Shown here: positions 1 to 7,608 of the stretch, in pieces | How positions within the stretch are numbered: the first letter of the stretch is position 1 | How the letters are laid out: every line of letters begins with the position of its first letter | DNA from: Oscillospiraceae bacterium | Lineage (GTDB): Bacteria; Bacillota; Clostridia; Oscillospirales; Oscillospiraceae | Direction of reading: 5' to 3' | NCBI GenBank assembly: GCA_017466215.1 | Contig: JAFTUO010000008.1 | Span: 1 to 34,770 of the forward strand | DNA: 34,770 nt | The notes under the pieces: model-generated | Told to the model about the DNA's origin: nothing | The model's database searches: none | What the model saw: the letters and a program-made list of their open reading frames with translations, nothing else | Program-made: the position numbers and the translations under genes

Positions 1-1568
1 CTCCTACCGAGGCTCCTACCGAGGCTCCCACTACTGCTCCCACCGAGCCTGAAACCGAGATGACTATGGTTGAGATCGTTGATGCTGCTTATGAGCTGGC
101 TACCGGCACCTCTATGAGCGGTACTCAGACCCTGACCGGCGTTGTCACCAGAGTGAATACCGCTTATGATTCCTACTGGGAAAACGTTACGGTTACCATC
201 CAGATCGAAGGCCGTGAGGACAAGCCCATTATGTGCTTCCGCATGAAGGGCACCGGCGCTGATGTTGTCGCTGTTGGCTACACCATCACCGTTACCGGCA
301 CCATCAAGAACTACAACGGCACCATCGAATTTGATGCCGGCTGCACTCTGGATTCCTACACCGAGGGCACTGCTCCCGAGGATCCCACTGCCGGCATGAC
401 CATGCAGGAGATCGTTGACTACGCTTACACTCTGGAAGCCGGCGGCTTTGTCGACGGCAAGACCCTGACCGGCACGATTACCGCAGTCGACACTGCTTAC
501 GACAGCGAATATGAGAATGTTACCGTTACCATCGTTGTTGAGGGCAAGGAAAACAAGCCCATCAAGTGTTATCGCATGAAGGGCAACGGTGCCAATATGA
601 TCGGTGTTGGCGATACCATCACCGTTACCGGCACACTGATCAACTACAACGGCGTCATCGAATTTGATGCCGGCTGCACTCTGGATGCTTACACCCTGAA
701 TCAGGAAAGCGGTGAGCAGGACCCTAGTGATGTCAACTACGTTTACGGCAGTTACAGCGGTTATAGCAATGTGATCCTGAACTGGGGCGAGCGTGGCGTA
801 GTTGCGACCGGTCTTTCTCCCAATGCAAAGGCTTTCTACACCAGCAACAACACTTCCTACGCTGCTCTGTCTGCTCTGTCCGGCAGCAGCACGGTATCCA
901 GTGTTCCCGACAGCGCGCTGTACAGCGAACTGCAGGAGCTGATGACAGAAAACCACACCAAGCAGACTTCCTACGGTGACACTCGCTATCTGTACTGCTT
1001 CACCGATTGTGAGAATTCTGATAATTCCAGCATTTCCTGCTTCTATACTGGTAACGATCTGGATTCCGCATGGGATTCCGGCACTACCTGGAACCGTGAG
1101 CACTGCTGGCCCAAGAGCAAGACCGCTGCCGGCGATGCCGATAACAGCAGCACCGGCGAGGTCGGTGACATTATGACTCTGCGTCCCACCACCGCCAACG
1201 TCAACTCCAGCCGCGGCAATAAGGCCTACGGCGAGAGCAGCGGTTACTACGATCCCAATGGCAGCCTGGGCAGCAACGGTGCTGACCTGCGCGGCGACGT
1301 GGCCCGTATCGTTCTGTACACCTACGTCCGTTGGGGCAACACCTCCTATATGTGGGGCTCCGAGGGCGTTATGGAGAGCAAGGACGTCCTGCTGGATTGG
1401 ATCGAGGTTGACCCCGTTGACACCTGGGAGCTGGGCCGTAACGACTCCGTTGAGTCCATCACCGGCACCCGTAACGTCTTCGTTGACTACCCCGAGCTGG
1501 CCTTCGTGCTGTTTGGCGAAGAAATTCCCACCACGATGACCACTCCCTCCGGCAGCGCAGCTGCTTGA
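1..1568 (+). CDS. Secreted endonuclease I family nuclease with two OB-fold-like repeats (5' partial)
   Basis: The frame is open to the window edge (first full codon at base 3), so the N-terminus and any signal peptide are missing. Visible order: a PTEAP-type Pro/Thr/Glu linker (3-59), two similar modules of about 100 residues starting at bases 60 and 396 and both ending in DAGCTLD, a spacer, then an endonuclease I (EndA/Vvn/YurI-like) domain at about 960-1550. The nuclease shows NREHCWPKS, whose Glu-His pair is the catalytic and metal motif of the family, then LRPTTANVNSSRGN, which holds the second metal-ligand Asn, and the late RN..VDYPEL block. The usual D.HHL.P segment is changed to DIMTLRP. 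The modules resemble the OB-fold repeats of the B. subtilis extracellular nuclease YhcR (family knowledge, not tested). The linker and repeats suggest export; likely role is sugar-nonspecific cleavage of environmental DNA/RNA. A strong terminator follows. Confidence 0.85.
   Translation, partial: PTEAPTEAPTTAPTEPETEMTMVEIVDAAYELATGTSMSGTQTLTGVVTRVNTAYDSYWENVTVTIQIEGREDKPIMCFRMKGTGADVVAVGYTITVTGTIKNYNGTIEFDAGCTLDSYTEGTAPEDPTAGMTMQEIVDYAYTLEAGGFVDGKTLTGTITAVDTAYDSEYENVTVTIVVEGKENKPIKCYRMKGNGANMIGVGDTITVTGTLINYNGVIEFDAGCTLDAYTLNQESGEQDPSDVNYVYGSYSGYSNVILNWGERGVVATGLSPNAKAFYTSNNTSYAALSALSGSSTVSSVPDSALYSELQELMTENHTKQTSYGDTRYLYCFTDCENSDNSSISCFYTGNDLDSAWDSGTTWNREHCWPKSKTAAGDADNSSTGEVGDIMTLRPTTANVNSSRGNKAYGESSGYYDPNGSLGSNGADLRGDVARIVLYTYVRWGNTSYMWGSEGVMESKDVLLDWIEVDPVDTWELGRNDSVESITGTRNVFVDYPELAFVLFGEEIPTTMTTPSGSAAA
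60..692 (+). repeat. Tandem OB-fold-like domain duplication inside the nuclease gene
   Basis: Two in-frame copies with a period of 336 bp. Copy 1 starts MTMVEIVDAAYEL at 60 and copy 2 MTMQEIVDYAYTL at 396. Both continue LTG..T.V.TAYDS...NVTVTI..EG, then G.TITVTGT..NYNG.IEFDAGCTLD. The similarity is also obvious at DNA level, suggesting a fairly recent duplication or maintenance by recombination. Confidence 0.85.
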
Positions 1569-1584
1569 TCGCAAAACAAAATAG

Positions 1585-1619
1585 AAAATACCCAAGGGTG
1601 AAAACCCTTGGGTATTTTT
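1585..1619. terminator. Intrinsic terminator after the nuclease gene, probably bidirectional
   Basis: Perfect 14-bp stem (1586-1599 with 1604-1617) with a GAAA loop and T-rich flanks on both strands. It ends the nuclease transcript and could also stop the surE operon arriving from the right. Confidence 0.9.
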
Positions 1620-1630
1620 GTAGGTATGAA

Positions 1631-1734
1631 TGTCATTGTGAACCAGTGACCGATGTCACTGGTGTGGCAATCCCCAAAATGGAGAGAGAATTGTCAACTA
1701 TATGACCGAAATGTTTGTAAATTTGGGAATGACA
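1631..1734. repeat. MITE/REP-like intergenic element, copy 1
   Basis: The element runs from TGTCATTG to GAATGACA, giving short terminal inverted repeats (TGTCATT/AATGACA). Inside is a hairpin CCAGTGAC-CGAT-GTCACTGG followed by GTGGCAATCCCC. A second copy at 30095-30217 has the same layout with a different stem sequence. There is no coding capacity. It ends three bases before the stop codon of surE. Confidence 0.75.
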
Positions 1735-1736
1735 TA

Positions 1737-2459
1737 TCAGTTATTCAATTCTTTTAATTGCGCATACACAGCCGGGTCGGCACGGTTAATGGTCATAGGC
1801 ATAATGGAGATGTAGCCGCTCATCACGCAGTCGCTGTCCAGCGTCAGATCGTTTTGATTTTTGTATACGCATTTGCCGTGGGGCATATACATATCGTTTC
1901 CTTCGTGAATAAAATCATCAGAATAGAAATGACCGCCTTGGCGCGTAATGCGAATACCCTTGGCATCGGGGACGACATTGACGTTGTACAGGTCGCAAAG
2001 CTCCATCAGCTTATGCTCCCGGAAGAATTCCAGCACCTGATCCAGCGGCTCGATGGCCCGGTCGTAGAATTCAGGGCCGGTGGAGATGGCCACAGCCTTC
2101 AGTCCTAAGGAAACGGCCTCAAAAACCGCGCCAGCCGTGCCGGAGTACATAATGTCGCGGCCCATATTGAAGCCACGGTTAATGCCGGAGATCACCAGAT
2201 CGAACTGCATCTTCATACCCAGGACGGCATAGCGGATGCAGTCGGCAGGGGAGGAGTCCACGGTGTAGGCAGAAAGACCGGGCTCAAGCTCTACCTTTTT
2301 GACCTCAAAGGGCTTGTGCAGCTCGATGCTTTGGCTCTTGCCGCTTTGTTCGTATTTCGGGACGACAACGGTAACATCTCCCAGCTTCTGACACCATTTG
2401 ACCAGCGGTATCAGCTGGGTTGCACTGACGCTGTCGTCGTTTACTACCAGTATTCTCAT
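1737..2459 (-). CDS. surE: 5'/3'-nucleotidase SurE
   Basis: SurE family phosphatase (240 aa, normal length), which removes phosphate from nucleoside monophosphates and can trim short polyphosphate or oligonucleotide substrates in the cytoplasm. Metal-site motifs are visible: NDDS at residues 7-10 (family NDDG, so Gly10 is Ser here), SGKS at 39-42, DSSPADC at 68-74 and SGINRGFN at 91-98. The ATG at 2459 is preferred over a TTG six bases upstream because the GAGGA ribosome site overlaps that TTG. The start overlaps the stop of the upstream DHH gene as ATGA, so the two are translationally coupled. It is the last gene of a three-gene operon of nucleotide phosphoesterases. Confidence 0.92.
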   Translation of the reverse strand: MRILVVNDDSVSATQLIPLVKWCQKLGDVTVVVPKYEQSGKSQSIELHKPFEVKKVELEPGLSAYTVDSSPADCIRYAVLGMKMQFDLVISGINRGFNMGRDIMYSGTAGAVFEAVSLGLKAVAISTGPEFYDRAIEPLDQVLEFFREHKLMELCDLYNVNVVPDAKGIRITRQGGHFYSDDFIHEGNDMYMPHGKCVYKNQNDLTLDSDCVMSGYISIMPMTINRADPAVYAQLKELNN

Positions 2460-3442
2460 AGCCAATCCTCGTGTGTTTCTTTATATTCCTTAACCAGGGC
2501 GTCGGCCTCCTGCAGAAGTGTCTGCATTTCCTCACGGCTGTATACCGTGGCGCCGCTGGCGCAGGCGTGACCGCCGCCGTTATGCTTTTCTGCGATGGGG
2601 TTGATATGGACAAAACGGGAACGCAGACGGACACGGATAGCGCCGTCGGCATTGCCGGTATCAATAAATACGATCCAGCTGATGCAGCCGCGGATCTTAT
2701 CCATCGTGTTGACGCAGGCGCTGGCCTGCTCAAGGGTCAGGTTAAATTTCTCCTGCATCGCTTTGTCAACATACAGATATGCCACGCCGTTTTCTGTGAT
2801 CTGCATCTGTTCATAGACATATGCCTTGAACTTCAGATATTCGAAGTCTTCCAGGTATAGCTGCGCGAAGAGCATATCGGTGTCGATGCCTGCGTCCAGC
2901 AAGGTTGCAGCGGCGCGCATCGTGTCGCCGTTGACGCTGCCGTACTTGAAGCGGCCGGAGTCTGTAACCATACCGGTATACAGATAGGTGGCAGCGGCGG
3001 AGGTGAGCACCAATTCATCCCGGAAGGTCTGATAGAAATCTACAACGATCTCACAGCAGGAGGAACGTTCCTCTTCTACCCAAACCAAATCACCATAGGT
3101 TTCAATGGGGATGTGGTGGTCGATCTTGATCAGCTCCTTGCAGAACTGGTAATTCTTGTTGGAGATCCGATTTTCGGATGCCGTATCCAGCACGATGCCA
3201 AGAGCGCCGCAGTATTCGCTGGGAATTACCGGCGCATCATCAGGGCCCAGGAATTCCAAATATTCGGCATAATCATCGTCGATCAGATAGACTTCCTTTT
3301 CCGGCCAGGTGGCGCGGATCAATTCCTTCAGACCCTTGGTTGCACCGACGCAGTCGCCATCGTTGCGGATATGCCGGAACAGGAAAATCCGGTCGTATTC
3401 TTTGATTTTCTGAAGAATTTTCTGTTTAATTTCTAAATTCAT
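2456..3442 (-). CDS. DHH/DHHA1 phosphoesterase, NrnA-like (paralogue 1)
   Basis: Bifunctional oligoribonuclease/PAP phosphatase-type protein of 328 aa. The DHH domain has HIRNDGDCVG (24-33), LDTAS (Asp86), KIDHH (106-110) and TGMVTDSGRF (Asp161), which together make the two-Mn site. The DHHA1 domain has GGGHACASG at 289-297. NrnA-type enzymes degrade 2-5 nt nanoRNAs, pAp or pApA (family knowledge); the exact substrate cannot be read here. Compared with the usual H.NPDGDAIGS motif the first block is atypical (Asn for Pro27, Cys for Ala31). The start at 3442 overlaps the stop of the neighbouring paralogue as ATGA, and the 3' end overlaps surE the same way. Confidence 0.9.
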   Translation of the reverse strand: MNLEIKQKILQKIKEYDRIFLFRHIRNDGDCVGATKGLKELIRATWPEKEVYLIDDDYAEYLEFLGPDDAPVIPSEYCGALGIVLDTASENRISNKNYQFCKELIKIDHHIPIETYGDLVWVEEERSSCCEIVVDFYQTFRDELVLTSAAATYLYTGMVTDSGRFKYGSVNGDTMRAAATLLDAGIDTDMLFAQLYLEDFEYLKFKAYVYEQMQITENGVAYLYVDKAMQEKFNLTLEQASACVNTMDKIRGCISWIVFIDTGNADGAIRVRLRSRFVHINPIAEKHNGGGHACASGATVYSREEMQTLLQEADALVKEYKETHEDWL

Positions 3443-4380
3443 TTGTTTTCTCCAATCATAGCGTCCAGGTCGGCCAGCATTGCCATCGCGGTTGCCTTGT
3501 CGGCTACAGTTGCACCGCTGGCCTTGGCGTGGCCACCGCCGCCGTACTTGACGGCAATGGGGTTGATGTTATACTTGCTGGAGCGCAGCTCGCAAAGCAC
3601 GCCGTTGGGCGTCTCGGTGAAATTGACCCAGATATCCACGCCCTTGGTGTCGGACATCGTGCCCACCATACCCCGGGATACGGTGAAGGTATCCACGTTC
3701 AGCTCCTGCAGCTCCTCCAGGGTCGTGTAGATATAGGCGACGCTGTTTGCCGTAAAATTGACCTTGAGGATGAACTTTGCCTTCAGCAGCTTGGAGGAAA
3801 AGTCATCTGCGTACAGATTGCGGTACAGCTCGTTGGTATCGAATTCCTGCTCCATCAGTTTGGATGCCAGGCGGAAGGTGCGGGCATTGGTGCTGTCATA
3901 GCGGAAGCGGCCGGAATCCGTGATCATACCGGTAAACAAGGCCTTGGAAGCCAGAAGATTCAATTTAAGGCCTGATTGAACAGCAAACTCCGTAACAAGA
4001 CCGCAGCAGCTTTCAAAACTGGTGTCAACCACTTCGATATCCGCGATCTTTTCACAGAAAATGTGGTGATCGAAGCGGATGGTTTTCGCGGCAAGCTGAT
4101 ACCGGTCGTCATTTATCATCGACTTAGAGCCGCAGTCCAGAATAATGGCCAGAGCGCCGTCGTAGGCGCTGTCGGGAATCTCGTCCATCTGCGCGCCTTC
4201 GATAAATCCGTAATAACCGGGGGCGTCGCCCACCATATATACCTGCTTGTGAGGAAAGTTTTCCAAAAGGATCTGCTGCATACCAACCTGGCTGCCAATG
4301 GCGTCGCCATCCGGACGGCCGTGACGATGCAGAATTATCCGCTCATAACTTTGAATCGTTTGTAGAATTTCGTGAAACAT
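3439..4380 (-). CDS. DHH/DHHA1 phosphoesterase, NrnA-like (paralogue 2)
   Basis: First gene of the operon (313 aa) and paralogous to the next gene, but with more canonical motifs: HGRPDGDAIGS (20-30), LDCGS (81-85), RFDHH (102-106), TGMITDSGRFRY (about 150-161) and GGGGHAKASG (280-289). It is predicted to be a cytoplasmic Mn-dependent exonuclease/phosphatase acting on nanoRNA, pAp or linear cyclic-dinucleotide products. The frame extends upstream to 4452, but ATG 4380 has a GAGG site at the right distance and begins where the family does; the upstream part lies in the promoter region. Two adjacent coupled paralogues suggest divided substrate ranges or a heteromer (inference). Confidence 0.9.
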   Translation of the reverse strand: MFHEILQTIQSYERIILHRHGRPDGDAIGSQVGMQQILLENFPHKQVYMVGDAPGYYGFIEGAQMDEIPDSAYDGALAIILDCGSKSMINDDRYQLAAKTIRFDHHIFCEKIADIEVVDTSFESCCGLVTEFAVQSGLKLNLLASKALFTGMITDSGRFRYDSTNARTFRLASKLMEQEFDTNELYRNLYADDFSSKLLKAKFILKVNFTANSVAYIYTTLEELQELNVDTFTVSRGMVGTMSDTKGVDIWVNFTETPNGVLCELRSSKYNINPIAVKYGGGGHAKASGATVADKATAMAMLADLDAMIGENK

Positions 4381-4392
4381 TGTAGACCTCGC

Positions 4393-4421
4393 TTGTAAAC
4401 TGCATAATAATGTCGTATAAT
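4393..4421 (+). promoter_or_regulatory. Promoter of the 5'-3' exonuclease gene
   Basis: TTGTAA (4393-4398), a 17-bp spacer, then TATAAT (4416-4421). It is face to face with the DHH operon promoter, so the two probably compete or are co-regulated. Confidence 0.65.
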
Positions 4422-4423
4422 AT

Positions 4424-4452
4424 ATCATATCATACATTCCGTCTTTTCGCAA
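4424..4452 (-). promoter_or_regulatory. Promoter of the DHH-DHH-surE operon
   Basis: On the minus strand TTGCGA (4447-4452), a 17-bp spacer, then TATGAT (4424-4429). A second possible pair is TTTACA/TATGAT shifted five bases. It overlaps the promoter of the divergent exonuclease gene. Confidence 0.6.
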
Positions 4453-4481
4453 TGTAAAGATGACAGAAAAAAGGTGATCGG

Positions 4482-5330
4482 TTGGAAAATATACATATTT
4501 TGCTGATTGACGGCAGCAATCTGCTGTTCCAGATGTTTTACGGTATGCCTGCGCGGATCATAGGCCGGCAGGGAAGACCGATCCAGGGAACGCTGGGCTT
4601 CATCGGTGCGTTGCTTAAAGTCGTCCGCAAATTGGAGCCTACCCATCTGGCGGTGCTGTTCGACGGAGAGACGGAGAATCCCCGCGGCAAGCTGGACGAA
4701 AACTATAAGGCAAACCGGGAAGATTACAGCGCCCTGCCGGAGGCTGAGACTCCGTTCTCCCAGCTGCCGGATATTTACGCTGCGCTGGATCATCTGGGGA
4801 TATGTCATCGGGAGACCTGGGAATGTGAAACGGACGATTGGATGGCATCCTATGCTCTGGGTTTGGGAAAGACCCACAAAATGACCCTGATGTCCCAGGA
4901 CAGTGATTATTTCCAGCTCATTACGGACAAGGTGTCGGTTTTGCGGTATCGCGGCGATAATTCTGTCCTTTGCGATCCGGCCTATATTCGGGAAAAGCTG
5001 GAGATCGAGCCGGAGCAGTATGGCGATTATAAATGCCTTACCGGGGATGCGTCGGACAACATTCGGGGCGCGGATAAGGTTGGACCGAAAACGGCTGCAC
5101 AGCTTATGCGGCAGTTTGGCACTTTGCAGGCCCTTCTTAACAATGTGGATGCGGTAACAAAACCGTCTGTTCGCGAATCTGTCCGCAAGAGTGCCGACCG
5201 GCTGCTGCTAAATCAAAAGCTGATCCGACTGGAAGGGAAATATGCCGTGCCGTTTTCTTTGGAGCAGATGCTCTATACATACGATGGACAAACATCTACC
5301 CAGGTGCTGACGGCCATTGGTGTAAAATAA
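4482..5330 (+). CDS. Stand-alone 5'-3' exonuclease (PolA N-terminal/FEN-type)
   Basis: The 282-aa protein matches the 5' nuclease domain of DNA polymerase I without a polymerase part. Metal-binding acids are all present: Asp10 (LLIDGSNLL), Asp61 (LFDG), Glu116/Asp118/Asp119 (ECETDD), Asp140/Asp142 (SQDSDY), Asp189/Asp192 (TGDASDN). A helix-hairpin-helix VGPKTAAQL follows at 200-208. The start is TTG at 4482 with AAGGTGAT upstream; no in-frame ATG is available nearby. Such proteins remove RNA primers or flaps and degrade DNA from 5' ends. It is divergent from two DHH nucleases. Confidence 0.9.
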   Translation: MENIHILLIDGSNLLFQMFYGMPARIIGRQGRPIQGTLGFIGALLKVVRKLEPTHLAVLFDGETENPRGKLDENYKANREDYSALPEAETPFSQLPDIYAALDHLGICHRETWECETDDWMASYALGLGKTHKMTLMSQDSDYFQLITDKVSVLRYRGDNSVLCDPAYIREKLEIEPEQYGDYKCLTGDASDNIRGADKVGPKTAAQLMRQFGTLQALLNNVDAVTKPSVRESVRKSADRLLLNQKLIRLEGKYAVPFSLEQMLYTYDGQTSTQVLTAIGVK

Positions 5331-5362
5331 AAGGAGGTCGAATGCGACCTCCTTTTCCTTTT
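5329..5362. terminator. Bidirectional terminator between exonuclease gene and deoC
   Basis: Perfect 12-bp stem (5329-5340 with 5345-5356), loop AATG, T-rich on the plus side. It sits between two convergent genes and its end touches the deoC stop codon. Confidence 0.85.
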
Positions 5363-6047
5363 AGTATTTTCCGTCGTTGACTGCAACCTGGCCGGCTTCC
5401 AGAGCCTTGGCTACCTTAACGATCCGGGAAGTGCCCAGGCGGGATGCGCCCAGCTGGATGAACTTCTCGGCATCCTCCAGGCTGGAGATGCCGCCTGCGG
5501 CCTTGATCTTCACGTTAGGACCGACGTGCTTGGCAAACAGGGCAACGTCGTCAAAGGTCGCGCCTGCGGTGGAGAAGCCGGTAGAGGTCTTGATGTAATC
5601 TGCGCCGGCTTCAGTAACGATCTGGCACATCTTGATCTTTTCCTCATCGGTGAGCAGACAGGTCTCGATGATGACCTTCAGCAGCTTGCCGCAGCAATGA
5701 GCCTTGATCTGGCGGATCTCTTCGGTCAGCTCGTCATACTTGCCGTCCTTCAGCCAGCCGATATTGATGACCATATCCACCTCGTCTGCGCCGTTTGTTA
5801 CAGCATCGTGGGCCATAAAGCACTTGGAAGCGGTGGTGGCGTAGCCGTTGGGGAAGCCGATGACCGTGCAGATGGCCAGCTTGTCGCCTACATACTCCTT
5901 GGCCTGCTTCACAAAGCTGGCAGGAATGCAGACGGATGCGGTGTGGTACTTCATACCGTCATCGCAGATGGCCTTGATGTCCGCCCAGGTGGCGGCCTGA
6001 GAGAGCAGCGTGTGGTCGCATTTTGCAAGAATTTCAGAAAGTTCCAT
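5361..6047 (-). CDS. deoC: Deoxyribose-phosphate aldolase
   Basis: Class I aldolase that splits 2-deoxyribose-5-phosphate into glyceraldehyde-3-phosphate and acetaldehyde, the last step of deoxynucleoside catabolism. At 228 aa it is normal length. The Schiff-base lysine is Lys153 in YIKTSTGF; Asp91 (DEVDMVIN region) and Lys182 in KIKAAGGI are the other active-site residues. AAGGAG precedes the ATG. It is third in an operon after the nucleotidase/kinase fusion and the 5'-nucleotidase, with a 15-bp gap. It is separated from deoD-deoB rather than in one deo operon, but only about 4 kb away. Confidence 0.96.
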   Translation of the reverse strand: MELSEILAKCDHTLLSQAATWADIKAICDDGMKYHTASVCIPASFVKQAKEYVGDKLAICTVIGFPNGYATTASKCFMAHDAVTNGADEVDMVINIGWLKDGKYDELTEEIRQIKAHCCGKLLKVIIETCLLTDEEKIKMCQIVTEAGADYIKTSTGFSTAGATFDDVALFAKHVGPNVKIKAAGGISSLEDAEKFIQLGASRLGTSRIVKVAKALEAGQVAVNDGKY

Positions 6048-6062
6048 AGTAAATTCTCCTTT

Positions 6063-7592
6063 TTATTGTTCAAACCCGCCGTCTCTGGCGTACTGCGCCA
6101 AAAGATCCCGGGCAAATATATCTGCGTCGTAGCGGTCAATTTCTGTCAGTTTGTTTGGTCCATAAATGGAAGAATAGCTGTCCACAACAACATAGTAAGT
6201 CCCGTCGGGGTCTATGTTATTTCTTAGCTCCGCACCGTAAGTGCCGTAGCTGATGAAATATCTGTCGTTGGAGGTCTCAAAGAAGCGGGACTGCAGATCC
6301 CGGCCCTTGATGGAGCAAAGCACCAGCTGATTGTCAAAGGGGAACAGGGAATAAAGCATCTTGTAGGTTACCTCGCCGGCGGCAAGATATCCCGGGTCTC
6401 TTACGGAGATAAAGCCGCCGCCCAGAGCAATGTCGTAACGATCGCCCCAGATCGCCATACCCGCCTCATAGTAGAGGTTGGCTACCGTTTGCTGCATATA
6501 TCTGCCGTTGCGATTATAGGCGTTATTGCCCAAAACTTCATTGCCGATGCTGACCTGGTCTGCGTATTTATCAAGGAGCTGCTCAACGATGGGATGGTCT
6601 TCTTCCCGGGTGTAGGACTTGGTGGGAACAAGCTCGGCAGATTGTACCTTGCTGCTTCCGTTGGCGATGTTGATCGCGACTTCAACCCGGCTGATGCCCT
6701 CGTTATCGCCGCCACCCTGGAGATGGTAAACACCATAGCTGTCGGTCAGTATGTATTTTTGATGGGTATGCCCCTCAAAAACCAAGTCTACATAGCCGCC
6801 GGACAGGGAAGTGTCATAGTAAGAGGCGAGCTGCTTATCGCTGACAGAGGTCGTCGAGGATTTGCTGGAGCCCAAGCCGTCGTGGAGCAGATACACGATA
6901 AAATCTGCGCCGCCTGCGCGTAATTTGTCGGATTCCGCTTTAACCAGCTTGGTCAGCTCTGTGCCGGTCTTAAAGTAGACATCCTCAACCTTATCCGCAG
7001 CGATGGAAGAGTAGCAATCGCCGATAGCACCGATAATGCCGATCTGGATCGCGCCAAGATCCACCACCGTGGAGCTTTCGCAGTAGCTAACCTGCTGATC
7101 AGTCTTCCGGTCATAGATGTTGATGGCAAGGAAGGGGAACTGGGCAGATTTGTCATTTTCTTCGATGGGGGATTCGCCCCAGTCGTATTCGTGATTGCCC
7201 ATTGCCATAGCGGCGAAGCCCATTTCGTTCATCCAATCGGTCATAATAAGACCTTCAGTAAGATTGGATTCCGAGCTGCCCTGCCACATATCGCCGGTGC
7301 TTAGGAAGATGGTGTGTTCTTCAGCTTTCCGGGCGTTTTCCAGATAGGTGCTTAGCTCATCCAAACCGGGATGGGTGTCTGCGTCAGCCAGCTTGCCGTG
7401 AATGTCGTTGAGGGTATAAAAATCTACCACGACCAGAAGAAACTGGCTGCACCGGTCGCAAAAACCGTCGTCGCCTGCATCAATATGACCGTCCGCACAG
7501 CTGGGTGCAGTCGGGGCTGGATTTGCTGCTGCACAGCCTGTCAGTAGCAGGCAAACCGCCAAAAGAATGCTAATTTTCTTTAATAAGTTCAA
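6063..7592 (-). CDS. 5'-nucleotidase/metallophosphatase lipoprotein (UshA/YfkN-like)
   Basis: Surface-anchored 509-aa protein. An N-terminal lipoprotein signal ends in LLLTGC (Cys20). A short Cys-rich segment C..GHID.GDDGFCDRC (32-48) follows, of a kind seen in extracellular clostridial proteins. The calcineurin-like phosphoesterase domain has Asp63/His65 (LNDIHG), Asp101 (STGDMWQGS), Asn133-His134 (GNHEYDWG), a later LLHDGL and GHTHQ. The C-terminal half fits the 5_nucleotid_C substrate domain. Likely reaction: extracellular nucleotides to nucleosides plus phosphate. The start is TTG at 7592, with AGGAG about ten bases upstream and no ATG before the signal peptide. It is the middle gene of the fusion-nucleotidase-deoC operon. 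Confidence 0.88.
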   Translation of the reverse strand: MNLLKKISILLAVCLLLTGCAAANPAPTAPSCADGHIDAGDDGFCDRCSQFLLVVVDFYTLNDIHGKLADADTHPGLDELSTYLENARKAEEHTIFLSTGDMWQGSSESNLTEGLIMTDWMNEMGFAAMAMGNHEYDWGESPIEENDKSAQFPFLAINIYDRKTDQQVSYCESSTVVDLGAIQIGIIGAIGDCYSSIAADKVEDVYFKTGTELTKLVKAESDKLRAGGADFIVYLLHDGLGSSKSSTTSVSDKQLASYYDTSLSGGYVDLVFEGHTHQKYILTDSYGVYHLQGGGDNEGISRVEVAINIANGSSKVQSAELVPTKSYTREEDHPIVEQLLDKYADQVSIGNEVLGNNAYNRNGRYMQQTVANLYYEAGMAIWGDRYDIALGGGFISVRDPGYLAAGEVTYKMLYSLFPFDNQLVLCSIKGRDLQSRFFETSNDRYFISYGTYGAELRNNIDPDGTYYVVVDSYSSIYGPNKLTEIDRYDADIFARDLLAQYARDGGFEQ

Positions 7593-7608
7593 TTTAATCT
7601 ACTCCTGC

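Noticed and set aside
3-59. CRISPR-like or satellite repeat at the window start
   Set aside because: The repeated bases encode a PTEAP-type linker in frame with the nuclease; it is a protein low-complexity linker.
2305-2733. 142-aa minus-strand frame overlapping surE and the DHH gene
   Set aside because: Out-of-frame shadow of two well-supported genes, with Arg/Ala/Pro-rich composition typical of shadow frames.
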